A stretch of 64,000 bases of DNA from Candidatus Segatella intestinihominis (GTDB taxonomy: Bacteria; Bacteroidota; Bacteroidia; Bacteroidales; Bacteroidaceae), in the NCBI GenBank assembly GCA_900548535.1, contig URLG01000003.1:1-64000 (forward strand), read 5' to 3'. A program made the translations under genes and the position numbers. The number at the start of each line of letters is the position of its first letter. The stretch's first letter is position 1. This document shows positions 1 through 8,198 of the stretch, piece by piece. The notes beneath the pieces are model-generated. The model did no database searches. It was given only the letters and a program-made list of their open reading frames with translations, and was not told the DNA's origin.

Positions 1-2
1 AG

Positions 3-395
3 ATTCAGATTGAGGCTCGTGTGATGGGCGACCTGAGCATGAACCACATCATCCCTGTGGCTACTCACTATCAGAGCCAGTTGGCTAAGAATGTAGAGAA
101 CATGATCGACATCTTCGGCGACGAGGAAGGCAAGGCTCTCACTGCTCGCAACATCAAGATTATCAAGAAGATTGCCGAGCGTACCCAGTTGATTGAGACA
201 GGTGTAGAGGAGTTGGTAAATGCCCGCAAGGTAGCCAACAAGATAGAGAGCGAGCACGACAAGGCCATCGCTTATCACGACACCGTAGCTCCAAAGATGG
301 AGGAGATCCGTTATCAGATCGACAAGTTGGAGTTGACCGTAGCCGATGAGCTTTGGACATTGCCTAAGTATCGTGAGCTCCTGTTCATCAGATAA
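3..395 (+). CDS. glnN: Type III glutamine synthetase, C-terminal part (cut by window edge)
   Basis: The reading frame is open from base 3 and continues beyond the left edge, so only the last 130 residues are present. They match the C-terminal helical region of type III (GlnN) glutamine synthetases, the hexameric-ring family common in Bacteroidota that makes glutamine from glutamate, ammonia and ATP in the cytoplasm. Recognisable segments are MGDLSMNHIIPVATHYQ near the visible start, NIKIIKKIAERTQLIE and the ending LPKYRELLFIR. The active-site half lies outside the window. The GTG at 21 and ATG at 24 are internal codons, not starts. A hairpin terminator follows about 95 bp after the stop. The last 20 bases before the stop recur in degenerate form 46 bp downstream. 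Confidence 0.9.
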   Translation: MQIEARVMGDLSMNHIIPVATHYQSQLAKNVENMIDIFGDEEGKALTARNIKIIKKIAERTQLIETGVEELVNARKVANKIESEHDKAIAYHDTVAPKMEEIRYQIDKLELTVADELWTLPKYRELLFIR

Positions 396-489
396 ACATA
401 CAAAGCTCATAGCATTAAATGAGCTACTCTTCATCAGATATAAGAATTGAACGATCAATCTATTTCTTTTATTGGTTGTTTAAGTTTGC

Positions 490-527
490 GCGGAGTGTGG
501 TTGTGAAATCACGCTCCGCTTTTTTTA
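490..527 (+). terminator. Rho-independent terminator after glnN
   Basis: A 10-bp stem, GCGGAGTGTG at 490-499 with CACGCTCCGC at 510-519 (one G-U pair), has a 10-nt loop and runs directly into seven T. It ends the glutamine synthetase transcript. Confidence 0.85.
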
Positions 528-659
528 TTTCCAACCACTTACAACAAACTAAGAGAAAAATATTTTGGCTTTATAAACCCATTAAGTATCTAAAGTAGTA
601 CCTAAACCACATAATAAATGCAAGCCTTTTTTGGGGCACCAGTAAAAACACATTACATT

Positions 660-1073
660 TTATCCGTATATCGTAGCCACAATCTTTCTTGCGCCACCAT
701 AATTACGGAACTCACAGAGGTAGATGCCTTGCCATGTTCCTAGATTCAGCCTGCCATTGGTGATGGGGATGGTGAGGCTAACACCGAAGAGGGAACTCTT
801 GGCATGGGCAGGCATGTCATCATCGCCTTCCAACACATGGTCATAGTATGGCTCATTCTCACGCACAATGTGATTCATGATCTTCTCCATATCCGAACGC
901 ACATCTGGGTCGGCGTTCTCATTGATGCTGAGGGCACAAGAGGTATGCTTCACAAAGAGATGGAGCAAACCCACCTTGGGCAGCTGACTTGGGAGATGAG
1001 ACAATATCTCTTGCGTAACGAGATGACATCCCCTGCGCTTGGCAGTAAGCGAAAATTCTGTTTGATCTATCAT
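660..1073 (-). CDS. YjbQ/UPF0047 family protein
   Basis: 137 residues, the usual length of the YjbQ (UPF0047) family of small trimeric cytoplasmic proteins. The hallmark segments are present: HTSCALSINENADPDVRSD at about 43-61 and the C-terminal GTWQGIYLCEFRN. Some members can replace ThiE in thiamine phosphate synthesis in vivo, but the physiological role is unsettled and I assign none. It is a single gene on the minus strand. A reverse-strand -7 box (TACTTTTGC, 1104-1112) lies 31 bp upstream of the ATG at 1073, which supports that start. Confidence 0.85.
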   Translation of the reverse strand: MIDQTEFSLTAKRRGCHLVTQEILSHLPSQLPKVGLLHLFVKHTSCALSINENADPDVRSDMEKIMNHIVRENEPYYDHVLEGDDDMPAHAKSSLFGVSLTIPITNGRLNLGTWQGIYLCEFRNYGGARKIVATIYG

Positions 1074-1103
1074 ATTTTGCTTTCTTAATCGTTTAACATA
1101 TTT

Positions 1104-1112
1104 GCAAAAGTA
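1104..1112 (-). promoter_or_regulatory. Bacteroidota -7 box for the YjbQ gene
   Basis: Read on the minus strand this is TACTTTTGC, matching the TAnnTTTG consensus of the Bacteroidota primary sigma factor, about 30 bp before the YjbQ start. Confidence 0.6.
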
Positions 1113-1197
1113 CGAAAAATATTCAGTTTACCAAAGGATATTACAAACTTATTTCTTAATTATTTTTATCACCTTATTATAATAGGAAGAAATGTTG

Positions 1198-1206
1198 TAA
1201 CTTTGC
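1198..1206 (+). promoter_or_regulatory. -7 box upstream of the small His/Arg ORF
   Basis: TAACTTTGC matches TAnnTTTGC. It is plus-strand, 80 bp before the ATG of the 31-codon ORF and 400 bp before the antiporter gene, so it would transcribe a long leader containing the small ORF. Confidence 0.5.
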
Positions 1207-1285
1207 ACCTTGAAAAAGCGACGTATTTTAGGATAAAAAACAAACTATACATAGTATAAAGACTAAGACAAATAAGAATAAAGCA

Positions 1286-1381
1286 ATGACTCAAAAGAGA
1301 TTATGGCACTTCTTGGATTCAAGGCATCGGCGGCACACGTTATTCCACCATCGTGGCAATGTCATAAGCGATATTGTTTGA
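1286..1381 (+). CDS. Possible 31-aa His/Arg-rich leader peptide
   Basis: An ATG-TGA frame of 31 codons, MTQKRLWHFLDS then RHRRHTLFHHRG then NVISDIV. Five of 31 residues are His and five are Arg, most of them between residues 13 and 23. It lies between a good -7 box (1198-1206) and the NhaC-family transporter gene, the layout expected of a regulatory leader peptide or a small gene. No clear attenuator hairpin with a T run follows the stop. The only local hairpin is a 4-bp CCAC/GTGG inside the ORF, so attenuation is not shown. No Shine-Dalgarno site is visible, which is usual here. The ORF could be fortuitous; conservation of the peptide would decide. Confidence 0.35.
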   Translation: MTQKRLWHFLDSRHRRHTLFHHRGNVISDIV

Positions 1382-1473
1382 TTTACGCCACAAATATACT
1401 ACTTATTTCATTAATTACGCTCACTATCTTTCACTTTTTAGTATGAATTAACTCTAAATTGAGAAAAAAGATG

Positions 1474-1490
1474 TATCTTTGCAGAAGATA
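1474..1490 (+). promoter_or_regulatory. First copy of a duplicated -7 promoter element
   Basis: TATCTTTGCAGAAGATA contains a perfect -7 box (TATCTTTGC, 1474-1482). The same 17 bases recur at 1540-1556, 66 bp downstream, giving tandem candidate promoters for the NhaC gene. Confidence 0.5.
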
Positions 1491-1539
1491 AGCTGCATTC
1501 GGCAATTTGAAAGTAAACTTTCATTGCGCTCATTTGCAT

Positions 1540-1556
1540 TATCTTTGCAGAAGATA
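1540..1556 (+). promoter_or_regulatory. Second copy of the duplicated -7 element, proximal to nhaC
   Basis: Identical 17-base copy of 1474-1490. The -7 box 1540-1548 would start transcription near 1555, about 50 bp before the ATG at 1606. It is part of a longer stretch (1527-1555) that recurs before the LysR gene at 63692-63720. Confidence 0.6.
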
Positions 1557-1605
1557 TTACAACGAAACAAACAAAACAACAATTTAAGAATAGCAAGATA
1601 CGGAT

Positions 1606-3261
1606 ATGGATTATAACATGATTGGCACCGCATGGTCGCTGCTTCCTCCTATCGTCGCCATTGCTTTGGCACTGAAAACCAAGGAGGTATATTCTTCTCT
1701 CTTCATCGGCATCGTATTGGGTGCCGTGCAATACTGCATCTCCATGGGCACGGGATTTGAGGGATTCCTGGTGCACCTCACCAATCATACCGTGGGCGAA
1801 GGCGATGATGCCAAGGCTTATGGCATGATTCACTGCCTCTCTGACCCTTGGAACGTGGGCATACTGGTATTCCTGGTGGTATTAGGCAGCATCGTTTCAC
1901 TGATGAACAAGGCGGGTGGTTCGGCAGCTTTCGGTCGCTGGGCTTCCAAGCACGTGAAGACGAAGATGGGCGTACAGATAGCCACCATATTATTAGGTAT
2001 ACTGATCTTCATCGACGATTACTTCAACTGCCTCACCGTTGGCTCGGTGATGCGACCTATCGCCGTGCGCAATGGCGTGACGAAGGAAAAGCTGGCTTAT
2101 CTCATCGACTCCACAGCGGCTCCAGTCTGCATCATCTCCCCTATCTCCAGTTGGGCGGCAGCCGTATCGGGCTTCGTGTCGGGCGGCGAGAACGGACTGG
2201 CTCTCTTCTGCAAGGCGATCCCCTTCAATTTCTATGCTTTCTTCACCATCATCTTCATGTTTGGCATCGTACTGCTGGGCTTCGACTTCAAGGCGATGAG
2301 CAAGTATGACGCAAGACTGAAAGAATGGTACGAGCGCACGCAGGGTGGCAAACTGGATGAGGTGAGCGATACCAAACTGCATGTGGTGGAACATGGCGTG
2401 GGCGCCCAGAAGGGCGAGGACAGCCAGAAGAGCAAGGGCTCTGTATCCGACCTCGTGATACCTATCGTGATGCTCATCATCTTCTGCATGGCGGGCATGG
2501 TGTATTCAGGCGGATTCTTTGATGCAGCCAATGAGAACTACCTGGACTTCGTAGAGGCTTTCGCAGCAAGCAATGCCTCCGTGGGATTGGTCATCGGCTC
2601 GCTTGCCTCCTTCATCCTCACCGTGATACTCTTTGTATCCAAGAAGACCTTGCCATTCAATGATGCCATGAGTAGCCTCATCAAGGGTTTTGAGGCGATG
2701 GTGCCAGCCATCCTCATCCTGACGCTTGCCTGGACATTGAAGAGCATGACCGACTCACTGGGCGCAGCCGAGTATGTTTCGGGCGTAGTGGCAAGCAGTG
2801 CGGCAGGACTGCAACAGCTCTTGCCTGCCATCATCTTCATCGTGGCAGCCTTCCTTGCTTTTGCCACGGGTACGTCTTGGGGCACATTTGGTATCTTGAT
2901 ACCTATCTGCATCGCCGTGTTCCCAGAGGCTGATCCGCTGCGCATCATCTCCATCTCCGCTTGTATGGCAGGAGCCGTATGTGGCGACCACATCTCTCCT
3001 ATCAGCGATACCACCATCATGGCGAGTGCGGGAGCCGAGTGCAAGCACGTGCATCATGTATCCTCCCAGTTGCCATACGCCCTGACCGTGGCCATTGCAT
3101 CATGCCTCACCTTCGTCGTGGCAGGTTTCACCCACTCGCTGGGCATGGTGACGAGTGCCATCATCTCTTGGATTTGCGGCATGATATTACTAGGTGGAGC
3201 ACTGATGGTGCTCAGAAGCCGAAAAGATGCCACTTCTGCTACGGAAAGAGGGCAGATTTAG
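1606..3261 (+). CDS. NhaC-family Na+/H+ antiporter-like membrane protein
   Basis: A 551-residue polytopic inner-membrane protein of the NhaC/ion-transporter superfamily. Family features are the segments IFIDDYFNCLTVGSVMRP at about 137-154, the TGTSWGTFGILIPI helix near 425 and GDHISPISDTT near 460. Members exchange Na+ for H+, and some related proteins exchange or import organic acids or amino acids, so the substrate is not fixed by sequence. A hydrophilic loop of about 60 residues (240-300) splits the two helical halves. The gene stands alone behind tandem -7 boxes and a small His/Arg-rich ORF. That raises the unproven possibility that the transported solute is an amino acid. Confidence 0.8.
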   Translation: MDYNMIGTAWSLLPPIVAIALALKTKEVYSSLFIGIVLGAVQYCISMGTGFEGFLVHLTNHTVGEGDDAKAYGMIHCLSDPWNVGILVFLVVLGSIVSLMNKAGGSAAFGRWASKHVKTKMGVQIATILLGILIFIDDYFNCLTVGSVMRPIAVRNGVTKEKLAYLIDSTAAPVCIISPISSWAAAVSGFVSGGENGLALFCKAIPFNFYAFFTIIFMFGIVLLGFDFKAMSKYDARLKEWYERTQGGKLDEVSDTKLHVVEHGVGAQKGEDSQKSKGSVSDLVIPIVMLIIFCMAGMVYSGGFFDAANENYLDFVEAFAASNASVGLVIGSLASFILTVILFVSKKTLPFNDAMSSLIKGFEAMVPAILILTLAWTLKSMTDSLGAAEYVSGVVASSAAGLQQLLPAIIFIVAAFLAFATGTSWGTFGILIPICIAVFPEADPLRIISISACMAGAVCGDHISPISDTTIMASAGAECKHVHHVSSQLPYALTVAIASCLTFVVAGFTHSLGMVTSAIISWICGMILLGGALMVLRSRKDATSATERGQI

Positions 3262-3324
3262 TTAAAAACAACTAAAGGAAAGAAAAAACTTTCTAATTTG
3301 CTTGTAAAATTGGAATAATTTCAA

Positions 3325-3333
3325 TATCTTTGC
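3325..3333 (+). promoter_or_regulatory. -7 box for rubrerythrin
   Basis: TATCTTTGC, a perfect consensus, with a CTTG 20 bp upstream as a weak -33 element. It gives a 5' UTR of about 95 nt before the ATG at 3435. Confidence 0.65.
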
Positions 3334-3434
3334 AATGTGATTAAGAATAAGAGGATTAGAAAAGTTGTCAGAATCTTCTTTTTATCACGCAGAGATTAGA
3401 ACAAACATATTAACAACTTTAATACATAAACATT

Positions 3435-3977
3435 ATGAAAGAATTGAAAGGTACTAAGACCGAGAAGAATTTGCAGGAAGCATTCGCAGGTGAGTCACAG
3501 GCTCGTAACAAATATACATACTTCGCATCTAAGGCTAAGAAGGATGGCTACGTTCAGATAGCTAACATCTTCGAGGAGACAGCTGCTAACGAGAAGGAGC
3601 ACGCCAAGTTGTGGTTCAAGTATCTGGAGGGCGGTGCTATCCAGGATACAGAGAAGAACCTGGAGGCTGCTGCGAATGGTGAGCACGATGAATGGACAGA
3701 CATGTATCCTCGTATGGCGAAAGAGGCTCGCGAAGAAGGTTTCGAGGAGATTGCAGCTAAGTTTGAGATGGTTGCTGAAATCGAGAAGCACCACGAGGAG
3801 CGTTATCGCAAGCTCTTGAAGAATGTTCAGGACAAGCTCGTTTTCTCTCGTGATGGCGATTGCATTTGGCAGTGTGCCAACTGCGGTCACATCTGCGTAG
3901 GTAAGCAGGCTCCAGAGGTTTGCCCAGTTTGCAACCACCCACAGAGCTACTTCCAGATTGAGGCTCAGAACTACTAA
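3435..3977 (+). CDS. rbr: Rubrerythrin
   Basis: A 180-residue cytoplasmic peroxidase that reduces H2O2 to water in anaerobes. It has the standard two-domain layout. The N-terminal four-helix diiron domain carries E20 ([12 protein letters not shown]), E53 and H56 ([10 protein letters not shown]), E97-region acids and [10 protein letters not shown] near 115-124. The C-terminal rubredoxin domain has four cysteines at 147, 150, 163 and 166 (CANCG and CPVC) that bind one iron. Length and motifs are complete. It is a monocistronic gene with its own promoter and a weak hairpin after it, and is expected to work with an NADH-rubredoxin reductase encoded elsewhere. No peroxide-regulator operator could be assigned with confidence. 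Confidence 0.95.
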   Translation: MKELKGTKTEKNLQEAFAGESQARNKYTYFASKAKKDGYVQIANIFEETAANEKEHAKLWFKYLEGGAIQDTEKNLEAAANGEHDEWTDMYPRMAKEAREEGFEEIAAKFEMVAEIEKHHEERYRKLLKNVQDKLVFSRDGDCIWQCANCGHICVGKQAPEVCPVCNHPQSYFQIEAQNY

Positions 3978-3985
3978 GAAGTTCC

Positions 3986-4010
3986 GTAAGATAATATCTT
4001 ACTAAAGTTT
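3986..4010. terminator. Weak hairpin between convergent rbr and mutY
   Basis: GTAAGAT/ATCTTAC with a 3-nt loop (3986-4002), followed by TAAAGTTTTT. It overlaps the mutY stop codon. The stem is short and AT-rich, so it is only a candidate. Confidence 0.35.
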
Positions 4011-5018
4011 TTCCAAGAGGATTTCTATCAATCTTGGAATACCATATTCAGAGATTTCGCTCTCTTTTATCCAAATGTAATCATCGGGTAAAAGAGGGCG
4101 CATTTTCGTTTCTAGCAGATAGAAATCAGCCAAGAGGATGCGATGAGTGAGCACATGCTTCACATCCTTTGCCTTCAATACCAATGGAGCATCGAAGGTG
4201 GGGAGAGCAGGAAGATCTGAAACATTGTATGGCTCCCACAATCCTTGCCAAATGTCTCCTTCGCCACGGCGATGAATGGCAATCTCTCCATTACACCTTA
4301 TATATATATAGGCAAGACGGCGAGTCTGTACCTTTAGCGTCTTGAGCTTCACAGGCAGATCCTCCACCCTGCCCTCTCGCAAAGCCACGCAAGTTTCGGC
4401 AAGCGGACAGAGCAAGCACCTAGGGGATTGAGGCGTACACTGGATGGCACCGAAATCCATCATGCCCTGATTATAGGCAGCTGCATCACTTGCGGGTATC
4501 AAACTCTGCGCCAAAGCAGCAAACTCCTTTTTTCCTTGGGTAGAATTGATAGGCGTATCGATGCCGAAGTATCTTGAAAGCACTCGATATACATTGCCAT
4601 CCACCACAGCCGCAGGAATATCGAAGGCAAAGGAGCCGATGGCGGCTGCCGTATAATCGCCCACTCCCTTCAAGGCTTTGATGTCCTCCAGCGTATCAGG
4701 GAATTTGCCTAATGCCACGATTTGCTTGGCGGCAGCATGGAGATTGCGAGCACGGGAATAGTAGCCCAAGCCCTGCCACAGCCTCAACACCTCATCCTCG
4801 CTCGCCGCAGCCAAGTCCTCCACCTTAGGATATTGAGCCATGAATCGCTCCCAATACTCCCAACCTTGGGCTATGCGAGTTTGCTGCAAGATAATCTCAC
4901 TGAGCCATATTGCGTATGGATCTTTCGTCTCGCGCCAAGGCAAAGCCCTGCCGTTCTCCTGAAACCAAGAAATGATTGTATTAGCAAATTCCATTAATTT
5001 TTCTTTTAAAATAGCCAT
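4002..5018 (-). CDS. mutY: A/G-specific adenine DNA glycosylase MutY
   Basis: A 338-residue base-excision repair enzyme that removes adenine opposite 8-oxoguanine. In order it has the N-terminal LPWRETKDPYAIWLSEIILQQ segment (about 26-46, including the catalytic Glu region), the helix-hairpin-helix LKGVGDYTAAAIGSFAF (about 115-131) and VDGNVYRV with the catalytic Asp. Next comes a [4Fe-4S] loop C-X6-C-X2-C-X5-C (about 193-210), then a NUDIX-like C-terminal domain ending in the VLTHRILLADFYLL recognition region. It is the last gene of a four-gene minus-strand run (PH-domain protein, dacB, mscS, mutY), 40 bp after mscS, with a dispersed repeat in that gap. Confidence 0.93.
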   Translation of the reverse strand: MAILKEKLMEFANTIISWFQENGRALPWRETKDPYAIWLSEIILQQTRIAQGWEYWERFMAQYPKVEDLAAASEDEVLRLWQGLGYYSRARNLHAAAKQIVALGKFPDTLEDIKALKGVGDYTAAAIGSFAFDIPAAVVDGNVYRVLSRYFGIDTPINSTQGKKEFAALAQSLIPASDAAAYNQGMMDFGAIQCTPQSPRCLLCPLAETCVALREGRVEDLPVKLKTLKVQTRRLAYIYIRCNGEIAIHRRGEGDIWQGLWEPYNVSDLPALPTFDAPLVLKAKDVKHVLTHRILLADFYLLETKMRPLLPDDYIWIKESEISEYGIPRLIEILLEKL

Positions 5019-5040
5019 CTTGCTTATTGGGCAGGTAACA

Positions 5041-5057
5041 AACCTGCCCTCCCAGCG
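5041..5057. repeat. Dispersed repeat AACCTGCCCTCCCAGCG, copy 1
   Basis: A 17-bp sequence in the mscS-mutY gap, identical to 20349-20365 and nearly identical to one arm of a palindrome at 53297-53331. With the upstream GGGCAGGT (5030-5037) it can form an 8-bp hairpin. Confidence 0.7.
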
Positions 5058-5058
5058 C

Positions 5059-6237
5059 TTACTGTTCTGGATACTGTTGATAGATGGTCAATCCAAACTC
5101 TGCCGAGAGGGCATAAGCATGCTCCATGATTTCGGCAAGGATATGCTCGTAATTGACCCACACCTTATCCTTGACAAAGAAATAAAACTCCATTGGCAGT
5201 CCACACTGCGTTGCCTCCAACTGGCGAACCATCAAGGTCATCTCCGTATTCACCTCCGAGCGCTCATGCAGATATTTCTCCATATATTGGCGATAGAGCT
5301 GAAGATTGGTGGGAGTCTCTTTGAGTTTAAAGGATTCTTCCGTGGCAAAACGCTTCTCCAGGAGACGAGCCTTCAATTCATCGCTCACCAGTCGGATGCT
5401 GCGGAAGTCGAAATACACCTTGCGCTGCACTCTTCTGCCGCCACTCTTCTGCATACCTATCCAGTTTTGGAATGAGCCATTCACCAAGGTGGCAGGCGAG
5501 ATGGTGACGATGGTATTGTCGAAATTGCGCACCTTCACCGTGGTGAGCGACATCTCCTCCACGATACCATTGGCATCCACCGACTTCACGGTGATCCAGT
5601 CGCCCTTATGCAGCATATCATTGCTCGTGAGCCTGACACCAGCTGCAAGACCGAGAATGGTGTCCTTGAACACCAACATCAATACTGCTGATGTGGCACC
5701 CAGTCCGGCGAAGAGAGCCATCGGGTCCTTGCCCAATACGATAGCCACCACCACTACGCCAGCCACAAAGAGCATCAGCACTCGCAGCACACCGCAGAAG
5801 GTATGGAAATACTGCTGGGTGGAAGAACGACGACTATTCTCCTCCTCCAATCCCTTGAACGAGCCGATGAATACCGTAGCCGTGCGCACCGACATCACTA
5901 CGATGTAGATGGCAGTGGCACGCTCCAAGATTTCCTTGAAGATAGGATACTCTAGATAAACCAGCGGCATCAGCTTCCATATCACGACAGCAGGCACGAT
6001 GTGGCAAGCCGAGGTGAGCACCTTCTTATTGAGCAAGATGTCATCCCAGGTAACCTCCGTCTTCTTCGTAATCTTGGTAATCAATGGCACCAAGAGTTTA
6101 CGGCACAACAAGTCGCTCAGCATCGCCAGCAAGACAGCCGTAATGGTGAGCAATATATGACGCAGAATAGGCACAGCACCACCCGTGATGCCAGCCCATC
6201 CTATCATTTCTTCTACTAACTTACGAATTTCCTCCAT
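5059..6237 (-). CDS. MscS-family mechanosensitive channel (YbdG-like)
   Basis: A 392-residue inner-membrane protein. About four or five hydrophobic helices (residues 24-45, 75-95, 105-125, 150-172, 172-195) precede the conserved MscS pore/beta-domain junction, GLGATSAVLMLVFKDTILGL at about 178-197. The beta-domain follows with GDWITVKSVDANGIVEEM and VRNFDNTIVTISPATLVNGSFQNW. The insertion and long C-terminal tail resemble E. coli YbdG more than MscS itself. The expected role is ion release on membrane tension and osmotic protection. It lies 22 bp after dacB, apparently in the same operon. Confidence 0.88.
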   Translation of the reverse strand: MEEIRKLVEEMIGWAGITGGAVPILRHILLTITAVLLAMLSDLLCRKLLVPLITKITKKTEVTWDDILLNKKVLTSACHIVPAVVIWKLMPLVYLEYPIFKEILERATAIYIVVMSVRTATVFIGSFKGLEEENSRRSSTQQYFHTFCGVLRVLMLFVAGVVVVAIVLGKDPMALFAGLGATSAVLMLVFKDTILGLAAGVRLTSNDMLHKGDWITVKSVDANGIVEEMSLTTVKVRNFDNTIVTISPATLVNGSFQNWIGMQKSGGRRVQRKVYFDFRSIRLVSDELKARLLEKRFATEESFKLKETPTNLQLYRQYMEKYLHERSEVNTEMTLMVRQLEATQCGLPMEFYFFVKDKVWVNYEHILAEIMEHAYALSAEFGLTIYQQYPEQ

Positions 6238-6259
6238 AACAAATTATTTATTTTAGAGT

Positions 6260-7585
6260 TTATGGTTGGCACAACAAGGTACAAACCTTATCCGCAAAAT
6301 TGCGGGCGTTATTGCCGTGCATAATACCATTATTAATAATAGAGAAGCAAAGGTCGTGGCCATTGGCAGCCTTGCAGAAGCCAGCCAGCGAGATGATGCC
6401 CGTCAGCGTACCCGTCTTCGCCTTCACATTGCCATGGGTAAAGCTATTCTTCATGCGCTTCTTCAGCGTGCCGTCCACGCCACCGATAGGCAATGACTGT
6501 ACCAGATGCTCCATGATGTTCTCATTGCGATAAGCATATCTCAGGAGTTTTACCTCCAGTTCGGCACTGAGATAATTATAGAGCGAGAGTCCCGAGCCAT
6601 CGGCTAGTTTATAGCGCGAAGGGTCCAAGCCTATCTTGCGTATCAGCTGTCGCTCCACATTGCGTGCGCTCTTGGCACTGGCAGGTCTGTTGCCCGTAGA
6701 AGCCGCTATCTGATAATACATGCTCTCGGCATAGAGATTGTCACTCTCCTTCATCATCTTGTGCAATATCTGGTCCATCGTATGGAATCGGGTACACACG
6801 GTGAAGGCATTGGCAGGGCAGGTCTTGACTGATGCGCCAAAGCTAGCGTATTCGATGTCTGCGTCACGGAGCTTAGCCAAGAAGCGGTCCATGAAGATGT
6901 CCTTGCGAGAGAACACCAGGGGCGAAAGCACAGGGTTGTCATCATCCCAGCACCAGCCCTCGCCCAGCAAGTCCTGGTCCTTCATGGAGCGGTCGGCATA
7001 TACGCTGCCACGGATGGTGTCGATGCCCATCTCCTTCAGGTTGTTGACGAATGCCGCCATGTCATCGCTATTAAATCGGGGATCCATGCCGCCGATGCAA
7101 TACACATCGCCCGTCAGCACGCCATTCTCGATGGTGCCCGTATACTTGAGCTGGGTCTTAAACTGGTAAGAGCCGCCCAACTTGTCGAGAGCCGTGATAG
7201 CCGTCAAGAGCTTCATGGTGCTTGCCGGACGCATCAGCTGCTTCTCATTATACTTATAGATGCAAGAGTCAGCCTCCAAGTCCCAAACCATGAGTCCCAC
7301 TTGCGAAGTCTCAAACATTTTGCTCTTCAGCAGTTTGTCCAAGCCCACCTGCACCGACTCTGGCCAAGGCAATTTCAATGTATCCACAGCCAACGAATCA
7401 ATCATCGTCGAATCAACAACGATTTCCTCCTTATTGTCCTCTTCCTCCTGGGCATTCAGCGATGCCTCATTCACGTTTTGGGCATTGATCGGCAATGCGG
7501 CAAGCATCACCATCATCCACCCCATCATCACTTTTAAAATTCTTTCCATCTTATCTCTTATAGCCTTATCTCCTTTTTCGGCCAT
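6260..7585 (-). CDS. dacB: D-alanyl-D-alanine carboxypeptidase/endopeptidase, PBP4 (DacB) family
   Basis: A 441-residue class C low-mass penicillin-binding protein of peptidase family S13. The catalytic motifs are PASTMKLLT (SxxK, about 130-138), SDNLYAESM (SxN, near 290) and KTGTLTG (KTG, near 392). They act in the periplasm on peptidoglycan D-Ala-D-Ala or D-Ala-mDAP bonds. The listed start gives a 12-residue charged leader. The ATG at 7549 starts directly at a better signal peptide (MERILKVMMGWMMVMLAALP, then INAQ) and may be the true start. It is the second gene of the minus-strand run. A heptanucleotide repeat lies just before the listed start. Confidence 0.9.
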   Translation of the reverse strand: MAEKGDKAIRDKMERILKVMMGWMMVMLAALPINAQNVNEASLNAQEEEDNKEEIVVDSTMIDSLAVDTLKLPWPESVQVGLDKLLKSKMFETSQVGLMVWDLEADSCIYKYNEKQLMRPASTMKLLTAITALDKLGGSYQFKTQLKYTGTIENGVLTGDVYCIGGMDPRFNSDDMAAFVNNLKEMGIDTIRGSVYADRSMKDQDLLGEGWCWDDDNPVLSPLVFSRKDIFMDRFLAKLRDADIEYASFGASVKTCPANAFTVCTRFHTMDQILHKMMKESDNLYAESMYYQIAASTGNRPASAKSARNVERQLIRKIGLDPSRYKLADGSGLSLYNYLSAELEVKLLRYAYRNENIMEHLVQSLPIGGVDGTLKKRMKNSFTHGNVKAKTGTLTGIISLAGFCKAANGHDLCFSIINNGIMHGNNARNFADKVCTLLCQP

Positions 7586-7613
7586 AATTATTAATTTTAA
7601 TTCTTAATTACTC
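7586..7613. repeat. Heptad repeat AATTATT/AATTTTA/ATTCTTA/ATTACTC
   Basis: Four 7-bp units between dacB and the PH-domain gene. The last unit covers the TAA stop (7608-7610) of the PH-domain gene. It belongs to the dispersed heptad family described in the findings. Confidence 0.5.
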
Positions 7614-8018
7614 TTGTCTTTTCTTGATTTCCTTCTCAAAAGCCTCCTCATTATCAGGCTGCACAGCCATGATGTGGTGATGACCATACTCTATCACCAG
7701 ACAGCGGTCCAGCCCCATGAAAGTCTTCACGGTCTTCACGCTGATGATGTCGCACACTGGCACATTCTTGTTTTGCGAGAATCTGCCCTCATTCACGATG
7801 AGATACTCCATCTCGTCATCCCTGTCGATGGGTTTCACTTTCTTGAAAGTATAAGTGGTGTTCAATATGCGCTCTATCATGCCCACGATGACGATGGCGA
7901 GCAAGATGCCGATGATGGCCATCTTGACCCAGAAGAAATATCCCGCCAGAAGAGCGAAGACGATGATGCCAATGCGAGCCGACATCGTGAAGCGCTTATG
8001 AAATGTTCTATTTGCCAT
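7608..8018 (-). CDS. Small membrane protein with PH-like domain
   Basis: 136 residues. Two closely spaced transmembrane helices (about 14-30 and 32-50) are followed by a soluble domain of about 85 residues with the strand pattern of bacterial PH domains (TTYTFKKVKPI, EYLIVNEGRFSQNKNVPVCDIISV, LVIEYGHHHIMAVQP, then a C-terminal helix EEAFEKEIKKR). The function is unknown; such proteins sit at the inner membrane. It is the first gene of the minus-strand run to mutY and is read from a -7 box at 8107-8115. Its stop codon lies inside a heptad repeat. Confidence 0.7.
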   Translation of the reverse strand: MANRTFHKRFTMSARIGIIVFALLAGYFFWVKMAIIGILLAIVIVGMIERILNTTYTFKKVKPIDRDDEMEYLIVNEGRFSQNKNVPVCDIISVKTVKTFMGLDRCLVIEYGHHHIMAVQPDNEEAFEKEIKKRQE

Positions 8019-8106
8019 ACCTAAAAAATCTGTTTTATGTCCCCCTAAAAGACTAATTTGGTACCATTTTGTCCGCTAAAACTACTTCGATACCTTAAAT
8101 TTCGCT

Positions 8107-8115
8107 GCAAAATTA
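8107..8115 (-). promoter_or_regulatory. -7 box for the PH-dacB-mscS-mutY run
   Basis: TAATTTTGC on the minus strand, 89 bp upstream of the first gene of the run. It is divergent from the nadB promoter 43 bp away. Confidence 0.6.
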
Positions 8116-8157
8116 CAAAAAATCCGTCTCTTATTACGCATTTTAAAGATAAATTAT

Positions 8158-8166
8158 TACTTTTGC
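8158..8166 (+). promoter_or_regulatory. -7 box for nadB
   Basis: TACTTTTGC, 32 bp before the nadB ATG. Confidence 0.65.
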
Positions 8167-8198
8167 AACGAATTAAGAATTGAGAAATAGATAAACTC

